Origin: Citrus sinensis
Taxonomy: Eukaryota; Streptophyta; Magnoliopsida; Sapindales; Rutaceae
Length of the DNA stretch: 64,000 nt
Assembly: GCF_022201045.2 (NCBI RefSeq)
Contig: NC_068564.1
Coordinates: forward strand, 22,969,001-23,033,000
Reading direction: 5' to 3'
The first letter of the stretch is position 1; the number at the start of each line of letters is the position of its first letter. The notes beneath the pieces are model-generated. The model saw only the letters and a list, made by a program, of their open reading frames with translations. It ran no database searches and had not been told where the DNA came from. Positions 49,061-60,357 of the stretch are shown here, in pieces. Both the position numbers and the translations under genes were made by a program.

Positions 49061-49221
49061 TTATAAATTCTGGCAAACCTATGGTACCACAGTTGTATGG
49101 TACCACAGTTAGATCCAACCATTAGATTTAGTCCACAATTATCATCAGAGCTAGATTCAATGGCTGGATCCAGCTGTGGTACCATACAACTGTAGCACCA
49201 TAGCTGAACTTTATAAATTCT
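49061..49221. mobile_element. Small Mutator-like MITE with target duplication
   Basis: A 139-bp palindromic element (49072-49210) between direct repeats TTATAAATTCT at 49061-49071 and 49211-49221. Its arms share 'acagttgtatggtaccacag', and the 'ggtaccacag' core is also found in the tips of the larger element at 49944-50799, so the two may be related. Confidence 0.75.
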
Positions 49222-49325
49222 TATATAAATTATTTTTGTACAAATTGATAGAATATTATATCATTAATTGAGGAAAAATATAAAATATAAAATTCATAAA
49301 TTATATATTATTTTTATTCAACTTG

Positions 49326-49729
49326 TTAGAGCATCTCCAAAAGGGTCTTTAAATTTTACTCTTCAAATTTCAATTTGCTTACTGATGTGGCAAATAAGTG
49401 TATAAAAAAATATAATCCTCTCCAAAAGACTCACCAAATAAGAATAAAATAATATTATTTTAATCAAATCTTTCCCACAATCAAATTGAATTGTTATTAT
49501 ATTTTTTTAAAGAAACATAAATAATAATTATTGCAGTCTTATCTTTTCAATAAATAATAATAAAATATTAATAGAAGAGGGAGAAACTCACTCGACAATA
49601 TTGAAGAGTGAGAAACAAATCTTATTTGAAGAATTTAAATTAACGTGTCTTTTGGAGTGTTTAATATTAATATGGCTCTTCAAATAAGAAGTAGAATCTT
49701 ATTTGAAGAGTTTTTTGGAGATGCTCTTA
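49326..49729. mobile_element. PIF/Harbinger (Tourist-type) MITE
   Basis: 398 bp (49329-49726) with terminal inverted repeats GAGCATCTCCAAAA / TTTTGGAGATGCTC and the TTA duplication expected of this superfamily at 49326-49328 and 49727-49729. The inside is AT-rich and non-coding. Confidence 0.85.
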
Positions 49730-49934
49730 ATTTATATAAGAATTTGTAAATATATTGTTATTAAAAAATATAAGAAATTCAGATAATTTGGTGCAGCCCA
49801 AACAAACAAACATCTTTTTACAACCAGAATCATCCACATATTCTGATTTAAAAAGAAAGAAAAATAATCTTTTCAAAAGCTTTTACCAATCTCAAAAGTG
49901 TTTCAATTTATCGCAAAAAAGTACAAAATAGACA

Positions 49935-50808
49935 AAAAAGCAGGGATCAACGCACAGTACCACAGTGGCACTGTGCCACTTCCTTTTGTCTTTTGTGGTA
50001 AATTATCATATAACCCCTTTCACTCTTTTTTATTTAAACTTTACTTTACAAATATTAAATTAATTTCAACTGCATCCATGTGAACATTACCGAAATACCC
50101 ATACCGACCAACGGTGACCGGATTTCAACTAACGGCGACGGGAAACTCGAGTTAGACACTTTTGGCCGAGCTGAGTCCAACGGTGGTGGTGGTGACCTCT
50201 CACGCGTGGTGATGGCGCCGGATCGAGCTCCCAAAGTCGTGAATCCTTCAATGACCGATCAACGGCAAATCGGCTCCTCCGATGGCTGTGATTGGTCGGA
50301 AAATACAGAGGGAATCGTGGGGAGCAAAACTCAAGTGATAACGTCACCGGAAACCGGAGAAATCACGGCGAATTGAAGCGACAGTTCCGCGGCTTTTCAC
50401 GGCTTCAATCGGCAGCTTTCCGAACGCTTTTCGGCGACAAGATTGGCAGGGAGATGACCGACATCGCACGATCTTCCGATCGGTACCAACCTTGGCCGGT
50501 GAAGTGGCCAGAAATGGAAATAGCATCCGGGTTGGGTTTGTGGGTTCGGCATGGGCATTTCGGGTCACAGAGGGGGTATTGTGATATAAGTGCAATATAT
50601 AATAAGAATTTGTAAATAATAAATAGTATAAGGTGCTAACTAAAATGTTCATATGGATGCAATAGATATTAACTTAATATTTGTGAATTAAAGTTTAAAT
50701 AAAAACGAGTAAAAGGGGTTTATATGAAAATTTATAATATTTGAGTCACAAAAGACAAAGGATGTGGCACGGTACCACTGTGGTACCGTAGCCTGATCCA
50801 AAAAGCAG
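49935..50808. mobile_element. Pack-MULE-like element with GC-rich cargo
   Basis: 856 bp (49944-50799) between perfect 9-bp duplications AAAAAGCAG (49935-49943 and 50800-50808), the Mutator size. The terminal inverted repeats are about 150 bp: 'ggatca..c.c.gtaccacag' tips, then 'ccttttgtcttttgtg', with the inner ends near 'catccatgtgaaca' and 'tgttcatatggatg'. The central 540 bp (about 50090-50630) is much richer in G and C than the arms and has frames on both strands up to 98 codons, none recognised. Such GC-rich cargo is typical of gene fragments captured by MULEs. Confidence 0.8.
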
Positions 50809-50979
50809 TTTATATCTTTTAGATCATAAAACTTTTTAGTATAAATAAGAATACATCATCAGTCTCTTGTCATAACAAACGAGAATAAACAGATGCGTTG
50901 CTCGTTAGACTTTCATACTGTAATGCAACTCCTGAGAACAATTAAGTGATCAAGATTTCAATAAAACAGTGCCAAGGAG

Positions 50980-53620
50980 AAAATAGTAAAGCAACCATTC
51001 AATGTGCAACTAGCGAATTAAGCAAACTTTATGGAAGAAAGTGATTTGATTGAGGGTCGTATAGAGGGAAAATGATTCTCTCCTGATCTGATCTTTTCTA
51101 AGTTTTTTAAAATCTTCTGTCATGTGTCTTTTAGTGGTAATGTATGGGTAAGATTCAACTTCTTATAATTTTTTATTTATTAATTACCAATCAGTAATTG
51201 AATTATTTGCTCAGTACATGATTAGATCAAGAAAGAATCCTGATCCCATAACAATGCTAGCTAATTATAAGTTCTTGGCTTAATACTGGTGAATCAAGAT
51301 TTTTTTAAAAAAAAAAGCAACCATTCAAGATTGTTTTTTTCCTTTAAAAAAAATAATAAAAAAGATTTTTTTTTCCATATCCGCCCTGACGGAGCTAACT
51401 AGAGACTAGCATATGACAAAGAATGATATGGGATAAATTGGCCCACAACACATGGGAATTCTTCCACATTATGGCTGTCAAGATTTCTACGATAATAAGT
51501 ATTTTGAAAAAAAGAAAGAAAGAAAGAAAGAAAACCTATGAAATGAGGTTCTATAATGGCATGGCATGTTCTTTTATTTGGGAATTAGGATTTACCTGTT
51601 TAGATGATGTGAAAACATAAAAATTGATAAAAGATAGAGAAACAAAGTTGCTGAAAAGTTAGAATATTATTGATAAATCTTAATGAATAAAATTAGGTTT
51701 TTGATCTCTTGTATATTAATACTAAATATCGTAAATTTACTAAAATAAATAAACTCATAATATTATTTTTAATGAAATTTTTCAGTCTAAATAAAGAAAA
51801 CAAAATAAACGGCACTCAAATTTGATATCTAAACAAAATAAAAATCTTGAAAATAATAAGAAAATAACAAAATATCTTAAAATGGCAAAACAACCACAAA
51901 TGAAAAGGAATTTCTGTCTCGACCACGAGGTAAAAATAGCTAATTGATTTGTCTTGTGGCAACATTCGAAACGGCATATTTTATATCCAAACATACATTT
52001 GTAATTCGAGTTATGATTCCGAGAAGGTACCGCACTCATCGCTAGGAGTGGGCATGAGTTGGTTTGGGTTGGATTTTAAGTTAATCCAAATTAAATCATA
52101 AAAATTTGAACCCAAACCAAACCCGGGTTCGTTGGAATGTTATAATCCAAATAGTTTTTATTTTGATAAATTTAATTATATCAAAATAATTATTATTAAT
52201 TATTAAATTAATATTAAAATATAAAAAAATATAGTGGATAAAAATTATAAATAATAGATTTTACAATAACTTCGTCCTTAAATATTAACCATATTACAAC
52301 ATAAATTCTAACAATGTCAATACAAATTAAAACAATATAAGACATCTCAACTCAAGTATCAAAGCAATCCATCAAAATTAAATTAAATTATTCAATTTTA
52401 TAAATTTAAATCTTTCGAGAAATAAATCTAAAATTTATTATAATTAGAAAAAGCTCCAAAATGTAGTTAAGAGAATTTAGACATGAAATCCAATTAGATT
52501 TAAATTTAATCAAAAAATAACAATCGAATCATATTTTATTTAATAAAATGTTATAATCGATTACTTTTTTAATTTTAGTAAGTTACAATACAAATAGGAC
52601 TATAAAATTATATTAGAGGATTTCATAAAAATATTGTCTTAGTAATTTATTAAAATATTAATTTAGCCTTTTAACTCAAGTTGAGACTATAAAAAGTTAT
52701 TATATAATAGTGTATTGTACAACCAATTGCATATGTATATGCCCTGTGCAGCACTTCTATTATTATTATTATTATTATTATATAATTATTATTAGTGTAA
52801 TTATTATTATATAATAATAATTTTAATAAAAAATTATTATTAAAATATTACTTTAGCCTTTTATTTGTTTAATTTATTTTTCATTGATATGTCACATTAA
52901 ATTTGTTCATGACCCATGGGTAAAGTATACCCAAACCATTATGAAATAATTTCTTACATAAAAACCCAAATTTAACCAATTTTATGATCTATCCAACCCA
53001 AACCATTTTATTTGGTTTGAGTTTGAGTAAACCTGTGGGTTAATGCCTACCCCTACTCATCGCGTACAACCATCCTACATCATGTTGGGGCTCAAATTCA
53101 GCTTCAATACTCTCATTGTCGTTATACATAACACTATAAAATACAACTGATTATAGATTCAGCTATAAGAATGGCGATAATTAATAATTATAAAAACAGT
53201 TTGCCGTACCTTATGTAAGAAGATATCACCAATCGCTACTAACAACTTCACTTGGCTATCAATTACTGATGTCTAAAGCCAACTGACACAGTAATATCCT
53301 GCAAATCAAAGAAGACAAAAGATAGCAGAAAAGAGTAAATGAGAAAAAGGGAAAAAGAGAAGAAAAGAAATGAACATGAAGCTTACATGACTAGAAACAT
53401 GAAATGAGAAAAATTATCTGACTATAAATAATTAGATGGCAGACAATTGAGATTACGAAAACATGGTTGGTGTGTAGTACAACAGCTTTATCTGTACAGT
53501 CAGGCCAAGCATTTTGTTACATCTCTAATCTTCACTTGTTATAAAGTGCTTGACCGAAAAATTTAAGCCAATATTAAGATCAAGATAGAGATTGAACATG
53601 AAATTTAATTTGTTAGAGCA
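50980..53620 (-). other. Orphan NLR 5'-leader copy 1, interrupted by a hAT element
   Basis: Diverged match to the leader of the NLR genes: 'agactagcatatgacaaagaatg', 'cctatgaaatgaggtt', and the exon-like block at 53210-53300 followed by 'gacaaaagatagcag'. No NLR coding sequence is attached. The lower part (50809-50980) shows nothing. Confidence 0.6.
52035..53063. mobile_element. Non-autonomous hAT element with 8-bp TSD
   Basis: 1013 bp (52043-53055) with termini TAGGAGTGGGCA / TGCCTACCCCTA, the typical hAT tip, and the 8-bp duplication CTCATCGC at 52035-52042 and 53056-53063. Inner arms share 'ggtttgggttgga'. AT-rich and non-coding inside, with an (ATT)n run at 52757-52800. It splits the orphan NLR leader. 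Confidence 0.9.
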
Positions 53621-54389
53621 TTCATTCAACCCAAAAGCATAAACTTATGGGGTAAGAGTCTAAAATTAGCATTAAGGAGGCAAATTTTAGCACAATTTAT
53701 GGATTATATTTTAATTTTTTAAGGAACTTTCCCATATAATGAAGCTTTTTGAGATACATCATGTGTTGTTCTTGTGCCATCTAAATTGTAGTTGCTGTGT
53801 TAAGTTTTTTACCTGTTGACCAGGTAAAATCAGACCAGAACCATTCCGCAAAAATTGTGAAAACGATTATATAATTAGTAAATGAGAAGAAAAATGATAA
53901 ATATATTAATTAATTCCAGTCTATGAGCAATTTTCTGACTTTCTAAGAAAACACAGATCAAATATCTGTCTAAAAGAACTTTGGATAAAATGTTTTACCC
54001 CTAGAAAACAGAGTACACATTAATAGTTTTCGCTCGTTTTATCAGCATACTATTACACCCAAAAAAAAAAAAATAATAATAATAATAATAAAAGAATTTT
54101 TTTTAAAGAAAACTCAAAAAATGTATTAATGAAGAAGATTTAAAATATATTGTGGACTAGCCGTCCACCAGGAAAAAAATAACTAGGATCATTTGTGCTA
54201 TACAAAAGTATAGCCAATCACTCTTATATAAGGCTAGAATGAGCTATAACTCTTATCTCAAAACCCTATCCCAGTCTAGATGAGTGAAGACAAAATATGA
54301 ATTACATAAACAAGTTTTTATGAGATTAAAAAGACTCCTCATACGTCATTGCTTTAAAATTTCATGTAAAAATGCAGCTCAAGAACCAT

Positions 54390-55175
54390 CGAAGGATCAT
54401 AATTTGATACAACATTGAGCTGAGCAAATACTAGAGCAACCAAAAAAAAAGCAATGTACAATTTCCAATCAAGAAAATTTTATGGGAGAAAGTGATTCAA
54501 TTGATAAGGGTTATGTACACTACTAACTATTAATAATTAAGTTCTTGGCCAAATTCAATGCAACAACTTTATCATTTTCACTTCCTTTTTTTCATGTGAA
54601 CCCGTGGGTAGCTAGCAAGAGATTAGAGATTAGTATTTGACAAAGAATAATATGATAGGTTTTAAATTGGTGTTACTACTTACTAGGCCACTAGTAAAGT
54701 CTTTCAATCTAATTTTTCTACGTTCAATATTATCATGTTTCTAAAGTTTAGTGGTTAGGATCAAACCTCACAATTGTAAACTCAGGGGTTCGAGTCCCCA
54801 CAATGAATTGTGGGAGTTTAATTTCTTTTTTTCAATTTGAGTGAAAACAATTAATTTTTTTCCTTTCGACATGTGAGTGAAGGTAGTTTGATTTGTAAAT
54901 ATAAATTGTAATTTCATGTAATATGAGTTGTACTCATGAGTAATAGTCTCATGTAATAAAAAAAAAATATTATCATGTCAGTCACTTTTTGTAATTACCC
55001 ATAACACTATAATTTCAGCTCTAATTGAAGAATATCAAGGATGAATGCGTAAGAACAGTTTCGCATTTCTATAAGGAGATATCCTCAGTCAGTCCAGAAA
55101 TTCATATGGCTGCCAATTTAAAAATTTATAAAAGCCAAAAGCCACAGGAATTTAGATACAGTAACAACATCATGC
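54390..55175 (-). other. Orphan NLR 5'-leader copy 2 (continues after the LINE at 60345)
   Basis: Matches copy 1 ('gggagaaagtgatt', 'taagttcttggc') and carries the exon-like block at 55065-55175 ('ctataaggagatatcctcagtc'). A SINE lies inside it and a LINE cuts it at 55175. The preceding spacer (53621-54389) contains an (A)n(AAT)n run near 54061-54090 and nothing else. Confidence 0.55.
54726..54978 (+). mobile_element. tRNA-derived SINE with 13-bp target duplication
   Basis: 227 bp (54739-54965) between AATATTATCATGT at 54726-54738 and 54966-54978. It has an internal RNA polymerase III promoter: A-box-like TAGTGGTTAGG at 54749-54759 and a perfect B box GGTTCGAGTCC at 54787-54797, 38 bp apart. 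The body is AT-rich and it ends in an A run. These are the diagnostic features of plant SINEs mobilised by LINE machinery. Confidence 0.88.
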
Positions 55176-55176
55176 T

Positions 55177-56196
55177 GTAGCCACAGATGCAACAGGGGAT
55201 TGCTTTGGAGAATATATACGGGCCCGAATCTTGATAGACATCACGAAGCGGCTAAAGAAAGTGATTAGAATCCAGCAAGAAAACGGGAAGGAAATAATAG
55301 TGGGTGTAGTCCATGAGAAGTTACCAGACTTTTGCTTTTGTTGCGGTTTTATAGGGCACCAATACCGGGAGTGTGCACAATACAAGGGCCAGCCAAAAGA
55401 AAATCTGGCGTATGGAGCATGGTTGAAGGCCATCCCGTTAGCAGACCGAACAAAGTTTCAAAGGGGTAAAGATAGAGATAGGAGTGAACAACAGAGAAAG
55501 GAAAATTCGGGGGAGACAGAGCACACCCATCACCAACATTCTAACCCGAGAAGAGAAAACGGGTCCGGGTCACAGCAGTGTCACGAAATCACAAGAAGCC
55601 CATCTCCGAAGTCGAAGCTAGTGGGTGAAATCACTGACAAACCATCAATGTCACAGGGGATGGAGCCGAAAAAAGACCAAATCAGGCAGAAAAAACAACC
55701 CGAGGTAACGGAACTCGAGGAAAGACCTGGAAGAGTGTGTCAAAGGGAGGGAAATACAATCGAAATAAAAAATATGGAGGGAAAGAGGGAGAGCCAAACC
55801 CCACTTATGGGCCTTGAACCTCAGCAACCCAACTCAATGCATATGAATCTGAAAGAAGTGGTGGTGGATAGTGCCTCATCTTCAAAGCAGCCCAAGTCCA
55901 AATGGAGGAGATGGAAGAGCCAGGCCCGAAGAACAACCAATGAGACAAATAAAAAAGGGCTAAATATGAATTCCAAGAGAGCCAACTCCATCCAAACTAC
56001 CCCGAATCCAAAAAGCAAGAAATTAAAACTTACAAGTCCAAACAAGAGGCCATCAAAGCAGGTGACTAGCATTTCCCCCTCAGCGAAACTGAAACTAAGC
56101 TGGGACATAACGGCTATGGAGGTGGCTGAGGTAGAAGATGTAACTGGAAAAGAAGCATCGGCGGCGGCTGGTCTCCAGCCCCGCCGACAACAATGA
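55177..56196 (+). CDS. LINE ORF1 protein, N-terminally truncated
   Basis: The frame is open from the element's first bases (VATDATGDCFGEYIRARILI) with no start codon, so the N-terminal DUF4283-type RNA-binding half is missing. A CCHC knuckle CFCCGFIGHQYREC (C-x2-C-x4-H-x4-C) follows near 55330-55372. Beyond it is a long basic, Ser/Pro/Lys-rich tail. Intact ORF1p coats LINE RNA. The stop overlaps the ORF2 start as ATGA at 56193-56196. Confidence 0.85.
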   Translation, partial: VATDATGDCFGEYIRARILIDITKRLKKVIRIQQENGKEIIVGVVHEKLPDFCFCCGFIGHQYRECAQYKGQPKENLAYGAWLKAIPLADRTKFQRGKDRDRSEQQRKENSGETEHTHHQHSNPRRENGSGSQQCHEITRSPSPKSKLVGEITDKPSMSQGMEPKKDQIRQKKQPEVTELEERPGRVCQREGNTIEIKNMEGKRESQTPLMGLEPQQPNSMHMNLKEVVVDSASSSKQPKSKWRRWKSQARRTTNETNKKGLNMNSKRANSIQTTPNPKSKKLKLTSPNKRPSKQVTSISPSAKLKLSWDITAMEVAEVEDVTGKEASAAAGLQPRRQQ

Positions 56197-59100
56197 AGAT
56201 CATAAGCTGGAACGTCCGAGGTCTGGGGAATACCCGGACGTTCCTGGCTCTAAAAGATATTCTCCGAGAGCACAAGCCTCATATTTTGTTTATCTGTGAA
56301 ACAAAATTGAGACCTGTGCAAATGACTAGTAGGAGTAAAGAGTTGGGTTTTGACAACTGTTTTAATGTGAGCAGAAATGGAATGGGAGGGGGGTTGGCCC
56401 TAATGTGGAGCAACGATGTGGATGTGAATATCGTTTCGTACAGCAACCACCACATTGACACTGTCGTGAAAAGCGCTAAGGGGCTGAAATGGAGGTGTAC
56501 AGGGATTTATGGTCATCCAGAAGGCCCGCAGAAGAAGCACACCTGGACGTTACTAAGAAGATTGGCTGGTCTGTTTTCTTTCCCGTGGCTGTGTTTTGGG
56601 GATTTTAACGAAATTCTCAATCTAAATGAAAAACTCGGGGGAAGGGAAAGAAACATGAGTATGGTGGCTAACTTCAAAGAGGCTGTTAATGATTGTAACC
56701 TAGAAGATCTAGGGTATCGGGGATATCCTTTCACTTGGTCGAATAGAAGGTTCGGGCCGCATTTTGTGGAGGAAAGGCTTGATAGGTTTTTGGGAAGCAA
56801 GGACTGGAGGAGCAGCTCGTTCGATTTGATTGCTACAAATTTGAATGCCTGGGGCTCGGACCACACCCCCATCATGTTGGAGATTCAAGACCAGAAACAT
56901 TTTATAGGCCGAAACATGAGGGCTGGCCGAAGAATACATTATGAGGACATGTGGAGTCATTATGAAGAATGCAAGCGCATTGTTTCCGAGGAGTGGGAGT
57001 ATCAGAACAGGTGGAGGGAGGGGAACCCGGTAGTCTCTTTTCAAAAGGCTTCTAAGCTCACAATGGCCTCCCTGCTGACATGGAGCAAAAAGACATTTAA
57101 AGGCAGAAAGCAAAAGCTGAAAAGTCTGAAGGAAAAGCTAGCTGACTTGAAGATAAACTTTCAGCATTATGAAGAGGTTAACGAGGTAAAAAAGACAGAA
57201 AATCAGATTGCGAATTTGTTGCTAGATGAAGAAGTATATTGGAAGCAAAGATCCCGAGCCAACTGGTTAAGAGAAGGGGACAAGAATACAAGGTTTTTTC
57301 ACCTTAAAGCCTCAGCGAGGAGAAAAAAGAACCGGATAGAAGGTATCTGGAATCAGGAGAATGTTTGGATTGACGATACAGAGAAGATTGAGAGAGAATT
57401 CCATGAATACTTCACCAGCCTTTTCGAAACCTCCAGCCCATCCAAGATGCAAATTGAGGCAGCCTTAACCCATTTGGAACCAAAAGTAAATGCTGAGATG
57501 AACGAGCAGCTCGATATGAGCTTTACGGAGGAGGAGGTTTCAATGGCTCTGTCTCAGATGGGCCAAACCAAAGCCCCGGGACCGGATGGCTTGCCAGCAG
57601 GTTTCTTCCAAAAACACTGGAACTCTGTAAAAGCAAGTGTGATTTATACTTGCCTTCACATTCTAAATGGTAATGGCTCTGTTGCATCACTAAACCACAC
57701 TCACATAGTCTTGATTCCCAAAATTCCTAAACCTCAGCGGGTGACCGACTTCAGACCTATAAGCTTATGCAATGTTATATATAGGATTGTAGCAAAAGTA
57801 ATTGCGAATAGGCTGAAAAATGTGCTTAATCATGTAATCTCCCCTTTCCAAAGCGCTTTTATTCCAAATAGGCTGATCACCGATAATATTATTGTGGGTT
57901 ATGAATGTTTGCATAAGCTTTGGCATGGAAAAGGAAAAAAACATGGGTGGGCAGCTCTTAAGCTGGATATTAGTAAGGCTTATGATAGGGTGGAGTGGGA
58001 TTTTTTGAAATGCACAATGCTAAAGTTAGGCTTCTCCTCCAAATTAGTGCTTTTGATTATGAATTGTATTACCACAGCATCATTTTCTGTCGTAATTAAT
58101 GGTATGGTCTCAGGGCTGATTCAGCCTCAACGAGGCCTTCGGCAAGGATGCCCCCTCTCTCCTTATCTCTTCATACTATGTGCAGAGGTGTTCTCAAATC
58201 TCCTTATGAAAGCAGAAGAACAAAAGTGTATCCAGGGTCTTCGCTTTGGGAAAGATTTGACGATCTCTCATCTCCTATTTGCCGATGACAGCCTTATTTT
58301 TGTTAGAGCAGCAGTGGAGGATTGTCGCCACCTTAAGGAGATTTTCGAGTGCTATGGAAGAGCTTCGGGGCAGATTTTCAACTACCAAAAATCTTCCATG
58401 TTTTTCAGCAATAATACAAGAGATGATCGAATCACAGCAATAAAGGAAATTTTCCAATTGGAGGTGGTGTCCCGCCATGAAAAGTACCTGGGGCTTCCAT
58501 CTATGATAGGAAGGAAGGCCAAAAGCTTCTTCACAGATGTAAAGCACAGAGTGTTGAACAAGATTCAAAGTTGGCAGCACAAGTTCTTCTCAAGCGGGGG
58601 CAAAGAGGTTCTCATCAAAGCAGTTGCGCAAGCTATCCCAGCTTACGCGATGAGTGTCTTCAAAATTCCCTTAGGTTTGTGTGAAGACATCCAAAGAACA
58701 GTGGCTAGATTTTGGTGGGGGACAAGTAGAGAGAAGAAGGGAATCCATTGGGCAAGATGAGGGAAATTAAGTCAAGCAAAAGTAAGGGGAGGTTTAGGTT
58801 TCAAAGATTTCTCATGTTTTAATCATGCTCTAATTGCTAAGCAGGGCTGGAGACTCATTCAGAGCCCAAATTCATTGATGGCCAGAGTTATGAAAGCCAG
58901 ATATTTTAAGCACTCTGATTTTATGACAGCAGGCCTTGGCTCGAAGCCTTCGTTCATTTGGAGGAGCATTTTATGGGGAAGGCAGGTGCTTCAAAAAGGC
59001 TCTAGATGGAGAATCGGGAGTGGGCAGAAGGTGCAGGTATACTCAAGCAACTGGATTCCTAGGCCCTCAACATTTAGACCCGTTTCAGCCCCAAAATTAA

Positions 59101-60305
59101 GAGTAGATTCTGTAGTGGCCGATTTAATTGATAAAGATCATCTCTGGAAGGAAGTTGTGATAAAAGAAGCCTTTAAGCCTGCAGATGCAGAAGCAATCCT
59201 GCAAATTCCTCTTCCAATCAGGCCAAGTGAGGACCAGCTTATTTGGCATTACGACAAAAGAGGCCAATATTCAGTGAAAAGTGGCTATCAAATAGCAGTG
59301 AGAATGAAGTTTCCAGAGTTTCCCAGCTGCTCTTCCCAGAACCTGAATCATTGGAATACAATCTGGAAGTTGGATATTCCTGAGAAGCTAAAAATTTTCT
59401 TGTGGAGAGCCTCAAATGACCTGCTTCCCACGGCTGAAAATCTTTGGAAGAAAAAAGTGTTGCAAGAGCCCCTGTGTCAAATTTGCTGCAATTCGATGGA
59501 AACAATAGCTCATGCTCTGTCAGGTTGCAAGTTGGCAAAGAAAGTGTGGAATCTTTTCAAAGCTGAAGGGTGCATTCCAAACTGTCAATTCCATGATATA
59601 ATTAGTTTGATAGAAGATATGACAAAGCAGCAGACCAATGTGGAGAAGGAATCAGTTGCAGCCCTACTTTGGGTGATATGGAATGCTAGGAATAAGTGGA
59701 TTTTTGAAGGGAAACAAGAGGCCCCAGCCATATTAGTAGCAAGAGCTGAATCAGTTGTGGAGTCCTTTAAAACTGTCAGCCAATATGATGGATCAAGGCC
59801 AATTCAGAAAAGGGAGGGTAAGGATATCCAGGAGCACTCTATTCCAAATGTGTGGCTAAAGGTAAATGTAGATGCTGCAGCGAATGTCGAGAAGCAGGTA
59901 GCTGGGCTGGGGGTGGTAATAACGGACGGGAATCAAAATTGCATATCTGCAGCCATAAACACTTCTCGTTACTTTGGCAACATGGCAATGGCTGAAGCTG
60001 CAGCTGTGAAATGGGGATTGCAGGTTGCATTGAGAGTAGGGGGAGCCTCTGTGTTGATTGAATCGGACTGTCATGAAGTAGTTGAGTTGATAAATAACAG
60101 AGTCAGCAGTATGGCGGAAATCTTTTGGGTGATCTCTGAAATTCTGGAAATTAAGAAAAGTTTTCAGAATTTCAAGGCTCAACACACACATAGATCTTGC
60201 AATGGTATAGCTCATTCTCTTGCTAAGTTGGCTCTCCAAAAAATGGGTGAGTTTGTTTGGTTGGATGAATTTCCAGCCGAAATGTTGTATATGCATTCGA
60301 GTTAA
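56193..60305 (+). pseudogene. LINE ORF2 (endonuclease, reverse transcriptase, RNase H), one nonsense codon
   Basis: The ATG at 56193 begins an APE-type endonuclease (MKIISWNVRGLGNTR, FICETKL, FGDFNEI, GSDHTPI). The reverse transcriptase follows: KAPGPDGLPAGFFQ, DFRPISLCNVIYRI, LDISKAYDRVEWDF, GLRQGCPLSPYLF and catalytic LLFADDSLIF. The frame breaks only at TGA 58758-58760 (HWAR*GKLSQAKVRGGLGF, where relatives usually have Trp). It continues in the same phase to 60305 with a zinc-binding zf-RVT segment (LWRASNDLLPTAENLW, C-x2-C) and an RNase H domain (VNVDAAA, ESDCHEVV, HRSCNGIAHSLA). A single point change therefore separates it from a full-length ORF2. Confidence 0.9.
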
Positions 60306-60357
60306 TATATGGAAAGGTTTACTTTCTCATCAAAAAAAAAAAAAAACAACATCATGC

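Larger units (their letters stand above)
55163..60357 (+). mobile_element. 5'-truncated L1-type LINE with 13-bp target duplication
   Basis: The element spans 55176-60344 between AACAACATCATGC repeats (55163-55175 and 60345-60357) and ends in an A run at 60332-60346. It starts in the middle of ORF1, the usual outcome of incomplete target-primed reverse transcription. It carries ORF1 (zinc knuckle) and ORF2 (endonuclease, reverse transcriptase, zinc-binding domain, RNase H). It is inserted in an orphan NLR leader. Confidence 0.93.

Noticed and set aside
50080..50376. 98-codon ORF in the Pack-MULE-like core as a gene
   Set aside because: It starts inside the inverted repeat, matches no known protein and has an equally open frame on the other strand.
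54739..54830. tRNA gene suggested by A and B boxes
   Set aside because: No cloverleaf can be formed, and target duplications plus an A-tail identify a SINE.
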